64,000 nucleotides of DNA, taken from assembly GCF_026745355.1 (NCBI RefSeq), contig NC_079209.1:18584109-18648108 (forward strand). The letters are read 5' to 3'. The position numbers and the translations under genes were made by a program. The notes below the pieces were generated by a model. It worked only from the letters and a program-made list of their open reading frames with translations, made no database searches and had not been told where the DNA came from. The stretch is from Beta vulgaris subsp. vulgaris (Eukaryota > Streptophyta > Magnoliopsida > Caryophyllales > Amaranthaceae). Shown here piece after piece: positions 1 through 54,768 of this stretch. Each line of letters begins with the position of its first letter. Within the stretch, counting starts at the first letter, position 1.

Positions 1-147
1 GAAATACTATTTGATTGTATTTCAAAGAATCTTATTCACAAAATGGAGGTGAACTTAAATACTAACTTGCATTTTGTTTTTGCTTTCTACTTAATAATAA
101 TTAGGCCTAAAAATGTCATCGCACGCATCGCGTGCATAAAAAGCTAG
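1..147 (+). mobile_element. Helitron 3' terminus (element enters from the left)
   Basis: The sequence shows a 6-bp stem hairpin (GCACGC, loop ATC, GCGTGC) at 121-135. It is followed after 8 nt by CTAG at 144-147 and then a T. This is the standard Helitron 3' end: a GC hairpin about 10 nt before CTRR, inserted 5' of T. The 5' end lies outside the window, so size and coding content are unknown. No helicase coding is visible in the part present. Confidence 0.7.
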
Positions 148-361
148 TGTCATAATAAACCAATTTAATAGTTTACTTAAGTTGAATGACCATTTTAATA
201 AGACTCTAAAGATGAAACTATTCTAACAAAAGTTGGGACCTTTATAGTGGGGACAAAATTTAAAAATTTCCAATACAAAATGCTAATCGATTTGCTTTTT
301 CCATGATTCATTAAAAATCAAACCTACCACTTTACCATTCCCCATTTCCCCTAATGCCTGC

Positions 362-1354
362 ATTGTGCTCCCAGTAGCACAATGAGAACTGTGCTCCCAC
401 AATACAAAATAGAACATTTACGAATACGAAAATGAACATATACGAATGCGAAAAGGAATATTTTACTGTTGAAGTGGAACATTACAAAATTCATTTATGA
501 AAATGAATATTTTATTGTTGAAATGAAACATTACGAGAATTCATTTATGAAAAAGAATATTTTACTGTTGATGTGGAACACTACCAGAATCCAAATACGA
601 AAATGAACATTTTTGGTTGAAGTGGAACATTACTAGAATTCAATTACTTAAGTAGAACATATGCTTATCAAATATGGAACATACTTTTAGTGAAAATAAA
701 ACTTACTGTTTTGGTGGAAATAAGTGTTATGGCCTGTTCTCCCCAACTTATTTTCAGTTCATTTCAGTTCGATTCAATTCAGTTCAGTTCAATTCAGTTC
801 AGTTCAATTCAGTTCAGTTCAATTCAGTTCAGTTCAGTTCAATTCACTTCAGTTCAGCTCTGGACAATACTTTTACTCTCACATATCACTATTCATTTCA
901 GTTCAGTTCAGTTCAATTCAGTTCAGTTCAATTTAGTTCAGTTCAATTCAGTTCAGTTCAGTTCAGTTCAATTCAATTCAGTTGAGTTGAGTTTAGTTCA
1001 ATTCAGTTTAGTTCAATTCAATCCAGTTCAGTTCAATTATTTTATGCCGAAGAGAACAGACCCTTAGAAGAACATTTTTTAAAATTGAACATTTGCTTAT
1101 CGAATATAAAACAATTCACAAAATATAGAACATAATTTTCTACTGAAAAATAAGCTTAAAACGAACATTTGTTGAAATAGAACACTTGTTGATTGAACAT
1201 AGAACAATTTTTTTACGAAAACTAGAACATATTTTTTTGCTGAAAATATGCTTAAAATGAATATTTGGTGAAATAAAACATTTACTTATCAGAAATGAAA
1301 CAAATTTATTGAATACGTAATGACTGATGTGTACCGTGCTCCTGGAAGCACAAT
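362..1354. repeat. GAACAT-rich repeat element, copy 1
   Basis: The ends carry related inverted hairpin-like motifs: ATTGTGCTCCCAGTAGCAC at 362 and GTGCTCCTGGAAGCACAAT at 1336-1354, which are near reverse complements. The interior is AT-rich and repeats GAACAT about a dozen times on the + strand, partly as a degenerate unit of about 60 bp (GAATTC, ATTTATGAAAA, GAACATTAC). A Tourist-like MITE (730-1063) is inserted in the middle, so this element is older. No coding capacity is seen. The superfamily is not recognised; the boundaries are inferred from the inverted ends only. Confidence 0.45.
730..1063. mobile_element. Tourist-like MITE with TTCAG array
   Basis: The 334-bp element is flanked by TTA at 727-729 and 1064-1066, as expected for PIF/Harbinger-type insertions. 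The ends TGGCCTGTTCTC and (reverse complement of right) GGGTCTGTTCTC are inverted repeats. Almost all of the interior is a degenerate array of TTCAG/TTCAA pentamers. The array is open in several frames and yields spurious Ser/Gln/Phe-rich ORFs that are not genes. Confidence 0.7.
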
Positions 1355-2050
1355 AGAATTTTCACATCCCCCTCCCCTCCCCTCCCCTCCCCAACCCGAG
1401 CTTGTCTTGGCAACCAACCGTTTGAGTCTCTTAGGGGACTCAAACGGGGGTAATTTGGTCATTTTATGCGTTGGAAGATTTCACGCGTGTGTGGCTGACA
1501 TTTGCTTGGTACCAATGCTAGGTTATAATGGTACCATTCTCCGAAAATATTGATACCTTGGTACCAGTCCTGATAACAATTTAATACCAATGTCAGGTTA
1601 TAATGGTACCATTGTGTTTTATTTTGGGTGTTTGAGTCTTTTTTGGACTCAAACCGTTGGTTACCAAGCCTTTCTCTCCCTCCCCTCCCTCCCCTCCCTC
1701 CCTCCCCTCCCTCCCCTCCCCTCCCCTCCCCCCCAAAGTTGTGTGCATTACCCGATACACCCCTCTGGTTCATTACAACAACATTTTGTATGCTTACATT
1801 ATCAACCAAGCGAGACAGAGACTGCGAGAGAGTAGAAGTCCGGCACAAAGATTTAGGACACAACAATTATATATGAAAAACCTACTTTAAGTCTTTAACC
1901 TCTCATCTTTTGCTTAATCTCAACGTTTTTTACCGATACTTTTCTCCCTAATTCTTTCTTCTAATCACACTCTCAATTCTCAAATCACATTTCCGCGCTG
2001 ATTATCGAGGAGAGAGAAAATAAAGCAGAGATTTCTCTGCTCTGAATATC
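1355..2050 (+). promoter_or_regulatory. ECA3 upstream region and 5' leader
   Basis: The region contains two CT-rich tracts (about 1368-1392 and 1671-1733). A duplicated module around CAATG..AGGTTATAATGGTACC lies at about 1511 and 1586 (period about 75 bp). CAACCGTTTGAGTC and GACTCAAACCGTTG boxes flank it. A TATA-like TATATA lies at about 1869-1874. The stretch from about 1900 to 2050 is pyrimidine-rich, has no ATG, and ends ATATC before the ATGG start, so it is a plausible 5' UTR of roughly 150 nt. The transcription start itself is inferred, not seen. Confidence 0.5.
2024..2041 (+). promoter_or_regulatory. Perfect hairpin 9 nt before the ECA3 start codon
   Basis: AGCAGAGA (2024-2031), a two-base TT spacer and TCTCTGCT (2034-2041) form a perfect 8-bp inverted repeat. 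It ends 9 nt upstream of the ATG at 2051, within the inferred 5' UTR. It could affect initiation or be a binding site; nothing in the sequence decides this. Confidence 0.4.
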
Positions 2051-45617
<43,567 letters not shown>

Positions 45618-47061
45618 TTGATGTTCTGTGTGAGTCCAAGCATCATTTTTTTACTGCTGCGCTATGTCTGGTATCTGGCCTATGACTCTCGTATGGCACC
45701 TTTCAGTTTATACCCCTTTCAACACCTCCGTGCATTTACAATATGGAAAAGGGATTATACAACCTATGAGGATCAAACGTGGCCGATATTTTTGCACCAA
45801 GCTGTCAGATTTAGACATGAAAGCCATGATCATCTGTTACAGATTTTTGAACACTGATTACGTTGTAGATTTTTTCTTTTTGTGCATATTGAGGCACGAT
45901 CAAACAGAATTTTGACATCGGAGCTTGTATCTTGTTCTTGTAAAGTCTGCAGCATAGGTGCTCAAAACTTGTGCTAAATGTCTTGATTTGAGTACTCGAA
46001 ACATAGTTTACATTACACACAAAGGATATTAGGATGTGTGCCACAGAATCAAATTGTTTGCACTCAATACATAGTTTACATTACATACAAAGGAAATCAG
46101 GATGTCTGTCACAGAAATTCAAATGGTGTGCTTTACATCTTGCTTTATAAAGCAAGTTATAAATCTAATTTTGTGAGCACACTCTCAATTAGCCATACAA
46201 TTAACATGGCATTTCATTGATATAGATAGGTGGGTACGCCATACTTTTATGCAGCTAGTCACGTTCAGAGAAAAGAAAAGCTAGATATAGTTTTGAAATG
46301 GAAACTAAACTGCACTCTGGGACTAAGACAGGAATTGAGTCCCTCCAGCAGCAGTGCCGGATGCATGTTGATAGAAGTGGGGTCACTTGACCCTACTTGG
46401 GGCAAAAATATATGAGAGAGAACTAATTTTTAGTGTATAAATGTAGATAAAAGTGTTAATTAGTAGTAGAAGAGAGTCCATTCAACACTGTTTCGGGTAC
46501 TTATTTCGGGTTATGACTAGTGATCTCGTTGCATATAATTTCTAGATCCGCCACTGTCCCGCATACACGGTGCTCATTCTTCTTGCTCCTTCAAAAAATT
46601 TAAGTGCAATGTTGTTGAAGTGGGCACGAGAATTTCGAGAGTTCTTCTCAGCCTTGAATAAAACAATATATTACTCATTTATATTAAATCAAACAACAAC
46701 TTATCAATTACAATTAAGAAATAATGTGAGACAGAGGGACAATAATTTTTTCTTTTATGAATCTCTTTATTTTACTTTGAATAATTTCGAACTACATGTG
46801 TTATGATTTCCCCACTGCTACCTTGTGGTGCAGTTTGAAATTGAACTGGAAGCACACAAGGCGACTCAATTTCTACTGTTGAGTAGAAGAAATTGAAAAT
46901 GTTCACTGGGTCCCATTGTTTATGTGTAAACAAGGTGGATGTTTCTTTTTTTTTACTTTTTGACTAGTAAGCAAGATGGATCATGGATGCTTATTAGTTA
47001 TTAGTACGGAATTTGCTTATTAAATAATTTGGGAATTAGGAGTCCAAAAAACATAAAGGTG
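45618..47061 (+). other. ECA3 3' flank and CPDase upstream region
   Basis: About 1.4 kb between the ECA3 stop and the next start codon. It holds the ECA3 3' UTR (end not visible), duplicated text around ATACATAGTTTACATTACA (about 46000 and 46070), a small hAT-like element (46352-46556) and AT-rich sequence before the phosphodiesterase start. No gene was seen. Confidence 0.5.
46352..46556. mobile_element. Small hAT-like nonautonomous element
   Basis: The ends CAGTGCCGGATGCA and CAGTGGCGGATCTA (reverse complement of right) are inverted and match the CAGTGGCGGA terminus common in plant nonautonomous elements. The flanking 8-mers TCCAGCAG and TCCCGCAT agree at 6 of 8 positions, consistent with an aged 8-bp duplication. 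205 bp, noncoding. Confidence 0.5.
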
Positions 47062-50000
47062 ATGGCAAGTGAAGCACATGCGTATTCAGTATGGGCACTT
47101 CCACCGGAAGAAGCGAGGGTGAGGGTGAAGAAACTGATGGACAATCTCCGGTCGGAATTTGGTGGGCCAGAGTTTGATCCCCACCTCACTGTTGTTCGGG
47201 CCGTAACCTTGACGCCGGAGGATGCACTTGACAGATTCAGATCAGCTTGTAATGGAGTCAAGGCCTACAGTGTTCATGCTAGGGGAATCTCTATTGGAAC
47301 TTGCCTTAACCTCATATTCGACCCTACACCTCAGGTATTTTGGAATGGAAGGAGTAAATGTTATTACTCTTATATAAACGTTTCATTTGCTATTAATTCA
47401 AAAGTTCAATTTAATTAATTTTGATGGTCAATTTCATTGGTATAAAATAAAAATCAGTTATGTAAAGTACTGATGGATTCGTTTCAACTTGTATACTAAC
47501 GTACTCAAAGATGTATTATAAAGACGATTGAGTCACGGAAAGATTTATTTTTAGCTCAAGTTTCAAATTTTTTTAAAATATAGTTATCTTTATTTCTTTT
47601 CATTTATGTGTGAAATTGAGTATGATTTATGTACACAGGTAGTTGCAACTAGCGAACACTGCTGTGGCCATTTCGGGTTCAATCGCACCGCAGGTAAGTC
47701 AATTAAAACTTATTGCTCATAATTTTATGTGGTAACCAAGAGTTTCTTTTTGTTCATAATTTTTCATTATGCATCACTATTTAAAAATTTCAAAATGATG
47801 TCAATTGATATTAACAAAGATAAACACATACTCCCTCCGTTTCATTTTAATATACACACTTTGACATTTTACACCATTCACAAATTTCATTTTGACATCA
47901 TTTGTGATTTATATGCGGATGAAAATATAGTCATGTGAGATCTTGTTAGATTCATCATAACATTTAGTTTATTAATATGTACTTTTTATAATTTTTACAA
48001 ATACGAAACTAAAAATATATGTCCTCAATGTTTTACATTGGTTTGCGTGAAAATTGTAAGTGTGTAGATTAAAATGAAACGGATGAAATATATAATAAAA
48101 AAAAACCTAAATAGCATTATTATGACCATTTTAATGTTGATTATAAAAGAGTAGTAAAGTGTAACCTACCATTAGTTTAGTTTTCCGACCAACTTCCAGC
48201 AGAACAAAGTACCATTTGATATGGAAAACCTTGTGAAGTATACTTTTGGGTATTGAAATTTGTTAAAAGTTGCAGTTTGCTCACTCAACTTTCAAAAGTT
48301 CCAGTTTGCTCACCTAAAGGACAACGGTGTTAACTATTCTGTTAACTTGCAATTTAATATTAAAAAAAGAACCTGCGGCCCCACTATCGAGACTGACAGT
48401 TTAACTTTTACTGGAAAGATATTAATTCATAACGGCTATTTTATGGCCCGAAAACAAATGTATTTTTTTCCTCTCTCCTTCTCCAATTAAAGTCGCCCAC
48501 TTCTTCTTCTCTAATTAAGCTTCTTTGAAAAATCCATTAGTACCAGGTCCCAACTGCAGTACAAAAATTTCGAACTTGTTATTGTTAATTTTCCAGCGAT
48601 ATTTTTTCTGAAATCATTTATTTTTTCCAAAATATATTTTATTTGTGCAAAGAAAAAAAAAATTCAACAAAATGTCAAGAAACAGGACACTCCCAACCCC
48701 AAAGCATTGTTACCGTGAATTCATAATCTTGTAGTGCTTGGCTGCTAATTGTTTGTGGGTTATTATTAGACCCTACATCAGGTTGTGACCAATTGTAGTC
48801 TTGATTGAAGGAGTAAACAGTCTGCTCTCCTTCAAAATCTGAGTAGACAGCTGCTAACCTTGGTTGTCTAGTAGCAGGTTGTGACCTTGCATTCACTCCA
48901 GTGTGAGGAACAAACTGCAACTTTAAACATGAATTAGTTATCTAATAACAGGACATGAAATTTGTTTGCTTAAAACATGATAAAACTATATTCACTTACA
49001 ATTGCTATTCTCTGATGTCCATTAGGGTAAATATATACACCTACTCCCCTATTATGCATTGGTGTGGTTGCTTGTTCCGTTGTGGTTGTTGCTAGGTCAC
49101 TGGTAGTTGAAGGACCATGGTTCTCAGACCTCACAATTTTACACCCTCTCTTGTTGTGTCCTTGGATGTCACAAGAACTACAAGTCATTGCAGTCCCAAC
49201 CTTCTTCAACTTACCTAGCTGATTAGGTCACTTCTCCAGCTTGAAGTCTCCTTTTTGTTTTTTGTCTATGGTGCACTTTTTCACTTTTGGTGGAAGCACT
49301 AAGGAGTCAGATTGAGGAACATTCAGTGGCTCCAACAAAAACTCATAGGCTTTCATGTAGGTTTCTTTTGCGAAAAAATGAACATTATTCAGGTTCATCA
49401 ACTTTGTTCCATATGGCCACCACTTCATGCTTGCAAGGTATTCCAGTAACTTGTCATGCATTGCAGCTACAACTTCTCTCTGACAAATTAAACAAATAGT
49501 TTGAGTGGCTCCTTCTCTTACTCCATAACAGAAGCCACCATCCCAAAAAGCATTCCAACCTCTAGCCCAAATCTTGGGCTTCTCTAGTAGTTGTTGAATT
49601 CTAGGGTATAAAAACAGTTCTTTCTTCCCAATTTCATCTCTTTTTTTATGTAATCTTTCTATCAGTTTCTCTCTAATATCTTCAAGCATTGTAATGATTG
49701 GCTTATGCCTGCTGTTGATGATGTAAGCATTGAAAGCTTCTGACATGTTGTTGGCAACACTATTACAACATGACATGGAACTATAGAAAGCTCCACACCA
49801 CTTCCTATATAGTTTCTGTTTAGTAGATCTTCTGCTGCAGCAGCAGAAAGTAGCCTCATCACTTCCATTTGAGCATTGGATTCATTCTCAGTTGTGGATT
49901 TGACAATAATCCAAAATTGCTTCCTGTACTCCATGCTACCACTAAAAACGGTTCTGAAGTTTGTGTATACATGTCTGGCACAAACTTTTGTTTCAGCTTC

Positions 50001-53000
50001 TAGAAATACTTCTCTCACAGCAGCTAAAAACCCCTTTTGTTGATCTGACATGAATGTGTACCTTGCACCTGAATTGATCCTTAAATCTATTGCCAACAAA
50101 TTCAAAAAAAAAACTCCAACTGTCAGTGCTTTCCACCTCCACCAGTACCCAAGCTATGGGGAAAAATTGGTTGTTCCCATCCCTGCCAACTGCAACTAAT
50201 AGCTACCCCCCAAATGGACCCTTAAGAAATAAATGCCCTACAACCTCCCATAAACCCTTTTCTCAATGCTTCAAACCAGAAGTAAGCCCTCTCAAACACA
50301 TTTGCATTCATCTGAAGCTTCACAGTATTGTTTCTATGTTTCTATTAGTCCTAAGGATCTCAGTTGCATACCTTGGGAGTAGTGAATACTGCTAGCTCCG
50401 TGTATTCACCAACTATTAAATCTTGTCCTTTCAACCTTTCTCTGCATGCCATGAATTTGCTAATCTTCATGCCCCGCTCAAGCCAAATTGTTTAAATTAT
50501 GTCTTGCAAGTTAATGTGAGGGTTCACCTTAAACGTAGTATGATAGTTTACAGCTATCCAACTTGTTGTCATCCTCTTCAGTTTTGGAGTTCTCCCATAA
50601 GTGTGTTCAGGAGTATGTGTTTTCACCATGAAATTCCTCCTCCCTCTTTCCCAAGATGCCCAAATATTTCAAGGGGAGCCTTTGTTCTTATTAGTGCAGT
50701 GTGCACCAACCCTCTAACTATCATTTCTATTCATAGGGATGTCCCTCCCAACTGAAATGGAGCAGTCAATAAGGGCTTTCCTAAAAGTCTTAGCATTCTC
50801 AAATGACTGTCCAACGTAAAACTTGGACTCCGTACCTTCTCCTTCCTCCAATAGCATGTTCTTGCTTTTCTTAATTGCTTCTGGTGGAATTAGATACCCA
50901 CAATCCTCATCATCTGATTCACTAGGGCTTTCTAAATCACTCCCATCTTCATCAAATTCAGTTTCAATGTTAATGCTCTTGCCCTTACTCTGAGCTAGCC
51001 TATTCAACATCTTCAACTGCTCATCATATGATAACTGCTTCTTTTTTCCTCCCTCACCCTATCCCTAACATGCACTACCTCAACATCATCTTGATTAGTA
51101 CCTTTTGTGTCATAGTCTATTTCTGGTTGGTTTTCATTTGTTGAAGGAATAGGGTTCTCTACTGAAGTCAGTAGGTCAAGTAAGGAATTAGTTTGGCTAT
51201 TCAGGTCAAACTGAGCTCGGGTCTGGTTGTCTACATGAATGAGGTCTTCTAGATCACAGTCATGGTCAGTGTAGATATGAATCAGTTTGTAGGTCATAAG
51301 TAATGATAGAAAAAGGGTCAAATGTACATCTATTATAACAAAGAAACCTAATACCATTGTTGAAGTCCTTTCTAGGGTCAGCATAATGAAGTTTCATTAT
51401 GTTCTTATGACCTAAGCTGCTAATCAAGTCTTTTAAGTAAGACATACTCACACAGTCAGGAATGTCATTAAACACACTAACATTCCCCCCATTGTACTCC
51501 ATACCACATTCAGATGTCCATTTTCCACCATGATGCATAATCAAATATTGTTTAAGTTATGTAATAATAAAAGACCAAACCAAAAAAAAAATGAACTAAA
51601 TGAGAATATGTGTACCAAAATAAGTCATTTTCATTAATTTCATCAAAAATTTACATCTATATAGTTGGCTCATCATGTAACAATATCAACCAACAAAGTA
51701 CAACCAACTTTGTATAAGCAAAACAAGGATGTCATAGCAGTGACAAATGCCAAAAACAAAAACCTTACTTATGTCACATTTACCTCCTACAAATGGTTAT
51801 GACATCCATCCTAATACAAATTAAAAAAAAACTTAACATAGGCAGTTACCACCCCAAAATAATCCATCTGCCTACCCACAACCTACAGAACCTCTCAATC
51901 CTCCTTGAAGAGCCAAGGAAAGCCATCAAAATAAGCTATCATATCTTGTTGAGTCAAGCCATGAGATCATACCCATTGTTGTATATGATATCCTTCAGGA
52001 CCCATACCTTAAAATTGCTATATGTCCCAAAGTATGGTTGTCCAAATGATAGTTGTCTCAGCCTACACCATATCCTCCATTTCTTGCATGTAAGCTCCAC
52101 ATTGAGTTGAGCTTCCCAATTCAGCTTTGGGAAGATGTGGAAACAGAGGATGTTTTGCTCACGGCATAAGGGATGTGCGTCAGTTAGGGCAGTCAATCCT
52201 ATGCAAAATTAAAAAAACCAACTAGTTTAAACAAATCCAACTTCAACAAATCCTACTCTCTATTTAAACAAGTTTAAAATTGATTTCGTATTATTTTAAT
52301 GGAGAAATTAAATCACTAAACATAATTTTAAAAAATTGAAACCCTAATCCGTAAAAGCTTCAACTGATATTTCACTTTCACTTACATCATTATCGGAAAT
52401 TGAAGTACAATTACACAACAAAATCATACAACAATTCACTCACATGTGTAACACATAGTCGCACAACAAAATTGCTTACTCATGCTTTTGATGTTCTCGT
52501 GCAGAGTAAAACAACAGAAAAAACAAACCACCACTTTACAACAACAACAGTTTCAAAAAAAAGTAAGGAATATAAGGTAAGGTAGAAAAAAATATACCAG
52601 AGGAGAAAGATTTAGAATTTTCCTTGCAGATGAGCATTGTCGCGCCATTCTTGTGAAATAAATGAGAAATAAATGAAGTTTGAGGGAGAGAAAGTTCTTT
52701 TCCACTTGCAGAGAGAATAAAATAAGTGTTGAAGTGGGATGTCTTTGTCTTATATAGCACAACGAAAAGGTACTTTGGGCGCCAAAAAATACCGCCCCTT
52801 CATTACCCTTCCCTAGATTCTTGTGCGTTGCATTATTTTAATTAGATATCTCAAAGTTAGTGGGGCCGCAGGTTTTTTTAATATTAAATTGCAAGTTAAC
52901 AGAATACTTAACACCGTTGTCCTTTGGGTGAGTAAACTGCAACTTTTGAAAATTGAGTGAGCAAACTGCAACTTTTAGCAAAGTTCAGTAGCCAAAGTAT

Positions 53001-54044
53001 ACTTAACTCTCCTTCAACTAGTAGTAAATTTCGATTTGATTTATACAACTTTAAACACATTGATCATTTAGTTAAAAAAAATCATATATTATTCAACAGT
53101 TGTTTTACTTTTATGCATTATAATATATAGGTACTTATAAGTAAGTAATTGGTCTACTAATAAGGTTTGTAGTATCTCGCAGTTTCAAGGTTGTGGATCA
53201 AACTCCACTAGAGATATTGTGGAGTTGAGATTCCCTAAACTTCTCAAGCTTGTTAAGTTCTTCGTTTTTCATATGGGTTTGATCTCAACATTCATCTTAT
53301 AGCTATGTTTTGAAAATCGAGTATAAAAGTAGCAAAACTAATAAAATGCTAACCACCATTTCTAAAAAATTGCAACAGCTTGACTTTCACGCTTGTAAAC
53401 GCACATATTTGACCGTTAATTAATGATATTTATGTATTTGTCAAAGTTACAAAAAGTTGATATTATGAAAAAAAAAACATTGAAGCAAATCCAATAACAT
53501 TTTATATGATCCTTTTTGTTTTTATATATTAGTTAAAAACACGGTCAAAATAAGATGTGCAAATAGTGTAAAAGTCAAAATGTTGCATGTAAAAAGAAAC
53601 GAAGGAAGTATAACAATTGAACTAGACAACATATTCTACACTTAGTTCCTAGTATTCCATAATCATAATGATTAGTGATTGGTCATTTTTTTTTTTTCTG
53701 TATATACAAAAAATTAAGAAATTATTTTTTGTTACCTATGGTTAGGAACTTAGGATTTTCTTTTACCATGTTATTTGTTACTTCTGTCTTAATTTGATTT
53801 GCAACAAAATACTACAATTTTTTTTAAAATTTTTTTTGCAGCTTATAGGCCACACATGAGCCTTCTATATGCCGACTTGACAAATGAAATGATGAAGAAA
53901 GCTGAAGAGAGAGCTACTATTTTGGATGACAGCATTGCTAACTTGTGCTTCACTGTTAATCGTTTAGCACTTTACATAACTGATGAAGATAAGACCCTCA
54001 AATCCTGGAAAAAGGTGGCTGAATATGAACTTCAACCCATATAA
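47062..54044 (+). CDS. Plant cyclic phosphodiesterase (2H family), 3 exons
   Basis: Plant CPDase opens ADP-ribose 1'',2''-cyclic phosphate, a by-product of tRNA splicing, and also 2',3'-cyclic nucleotides, leaving 2'-phosphates. Exons 47062-47334, 47639-47693 and 53842-54044 join in frame to 531 nt, 176 aa; the Arabidopsis enzyme is 181 aa. The two catalytic H-x-T/S motifs of the 2H fold are present: HLT at 41-43 and HMS at 114-116. MASEAHAYSVWALP aligns with the family N-terminus, so the ATG at 47062 is preferred over the in-frame ATG at 47029. The C-terminus DEDKTLKSW..V..YEL matches. Intron 2 is 6.1 kb because a MULE is inserted. It lies on the same strand as ECA3, with no sign of a shared function. 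Confidence 0.92.
47831..48088. mobile_element. Stowaway MITE in CPDase intron 2
   Basis: CTCCCTCCGTTTCATTTTAA (left) and TTTCATCCGTTTCATTTTAA (reverse complement of right) are inverted ends continuing into T.TACACACTT. TA flanks at 47829-47830 and 48089-48090. 258 bp, noncoding. Confidence 0.72.
48246..52996 (-). mobile_element. Mutator-like element (MULE) with 9-bp target duplication
   Basis: Inverted ends of about 140 bp (48246-48386 and 52858-52996) begin TTGGGTATTGAA and TTGGCTACTGAA. They share long identical blocks such as AAAGTTGCAGTTTGCTCACT and ACTTGCAATTTAATATTAAA. Perfect 9-bp direct repeats AGTATACTT flank the element at 48237-48245 and 52997-53005, the Mutator hallmark. The 4751-bp element carries a broken transposase on the minus strand, antisense to the host CPDase gene. 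About 0.7 kb on the transposase's upstream side (51.8-52.8 kb) has short ORFs with no recognised domain. Confidence 0.93.
48675..51544 (-). pseudogene. MULE transposase (MuDRA-like), broken
   Basis: Read right to left, the segments are as follows. The N-terminal HHGGKW block is at 51544-51266 and an acidic linker at 51384-51013. The Mutator DNA-binding region (GQSFENAKTFRKALIDCSI) is at 51016-50714. The core is at about 50500-50105, with VFERAYFWFEALRKGF and GCRAF in a frame with stops. YTFMSDQQKGFLAAVREVF and CARHVYTNF lie at 50105-49662. The NMSEAFNAYI block and AKETYMKAYEF are at 49776-49228. A C-terminal zinc knuckle CSSCDIQGHNKRGC (C-x2-C-x4-H-x4-C) lies within 49209-48970, and a Q-rich tail within 48920-48675. 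Several frame changes and stops separate the blocks, so it is unlikely to give active protein. Confidence 0.85.
53350..53608. mobile_element. Decayed Stowaway-like element in CPDase intron 2
   Basis: The right end reads AGAAACGAAGGAAG then TA (53609-53610), a Stowaway terminus. TGCAACA.TTTGACTTT..AC just inside it has an inverted counterpart near 53370 (TGCAACAGCTTGACTTTCAC). The outer left terminus is too diverged to place. Confidence 0.35.
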
Positions 54045-54412
54045 TAGTCACGTGTATAATAGAAACTACTAAATAAATCAAAGGGACTGTCTCATATAAT
54101 CTTGTATTATTGCTCACATGGTGGTTGCTTGTTATTGTTCCCATCGAATCGACGAGCTTGTAATTTACTAAAGGTTTCCTCCAAAGTTTCCTAACTTTGG
54201 CAGAGCTTAATAATATGTTCCCCTCTTCCCATCTTCTCCTAGAAATAAGAAAGGAATATGGTCATTGTTATCGCCGCTGTGATATAAATAACAAATATTG
54301 AATGTAAAAAAAAAAAAAAACACTTATTTACGTGATTCAACAATGTTGGATACGTCCACAGACAGAGAGAGAATAGTTTTTATTGATCTGGAGTAATTCT
54401 AAATTACAGATG
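54045..54412 (+). other. CPDase 3' flank
   Basis: A possible poly(A) signal AATAAA lies at about 54072, close after the stop, followed by a TTGT-rich stretch. A 16-A run lies near 54307, and the region ends at the Copia LTR edge at about 54413. No gene was seen. Confidence 0.4.
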
Positions 54413-54768
54413 TGTATAATACACTAATGATGACTTAAAATGAATTAAGTTAAAACGTATTTAATAACCCGACTCGAAATCACATCCCCGCGTCAAAAAG
54501 CCCACACCCGATTGGGTCGGACGACCTCCGTCTGACCAGGTGGTCATAATCTCCAAACCTAGTTTTGTCTCGGGCTCGATCGAGAATTGGTCGTCCGTTC
54601 GTGATTTCGTAACCATGCCCAATCGATCCCGCCTGAGTCAATCGGGCACCCTACTTTATGGCCCCTGCTGAGACCATCGACCCCGCCCGGTCGGGTGAGC
54701 CTGTCCGGTCAGACTAGACGGGCCAGCGTAAATGCCTTTTGACGAGATTCAAGGCATGAATCCTTACA
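54413..54768 (-). repeat. Copia LTR, left copy (3' LTR of a minus-strand element)
   Basis: A 356-bp block runs from TGTATAATAC to GAATCCTTACA, i.e. TG...CA in both readings. Just to its right the minus strand has a purine-rich AAGGTGGGAAAG, a plausible polypurine tract, next to TGTAAGGATTC. A related block lies at 62065-62421 in the same orientation. The two differ at roughly one position in five by eye, so they are not a young LTR pair. Confidence 0.7.

Noticed and set aside
674..1067. Overlapping Ser/Gln/Phe-rich ORFs
   Set aside because: They are frame-independent readings of the TTCAG pentamer array inside a MITE, not genes.
47029..47061. Upstream in-frame ATG as start of the phosphodiesterase
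   Set aside because: The extra 11 residues have no counterpart in the family, and the second ATG aligns with the known N-terminus.
49287..50755. Several + strand ORFs of 70-110 codons
   Set aside because: They are opposite-strand shadows of the minus-strand MULE transposase blocks.
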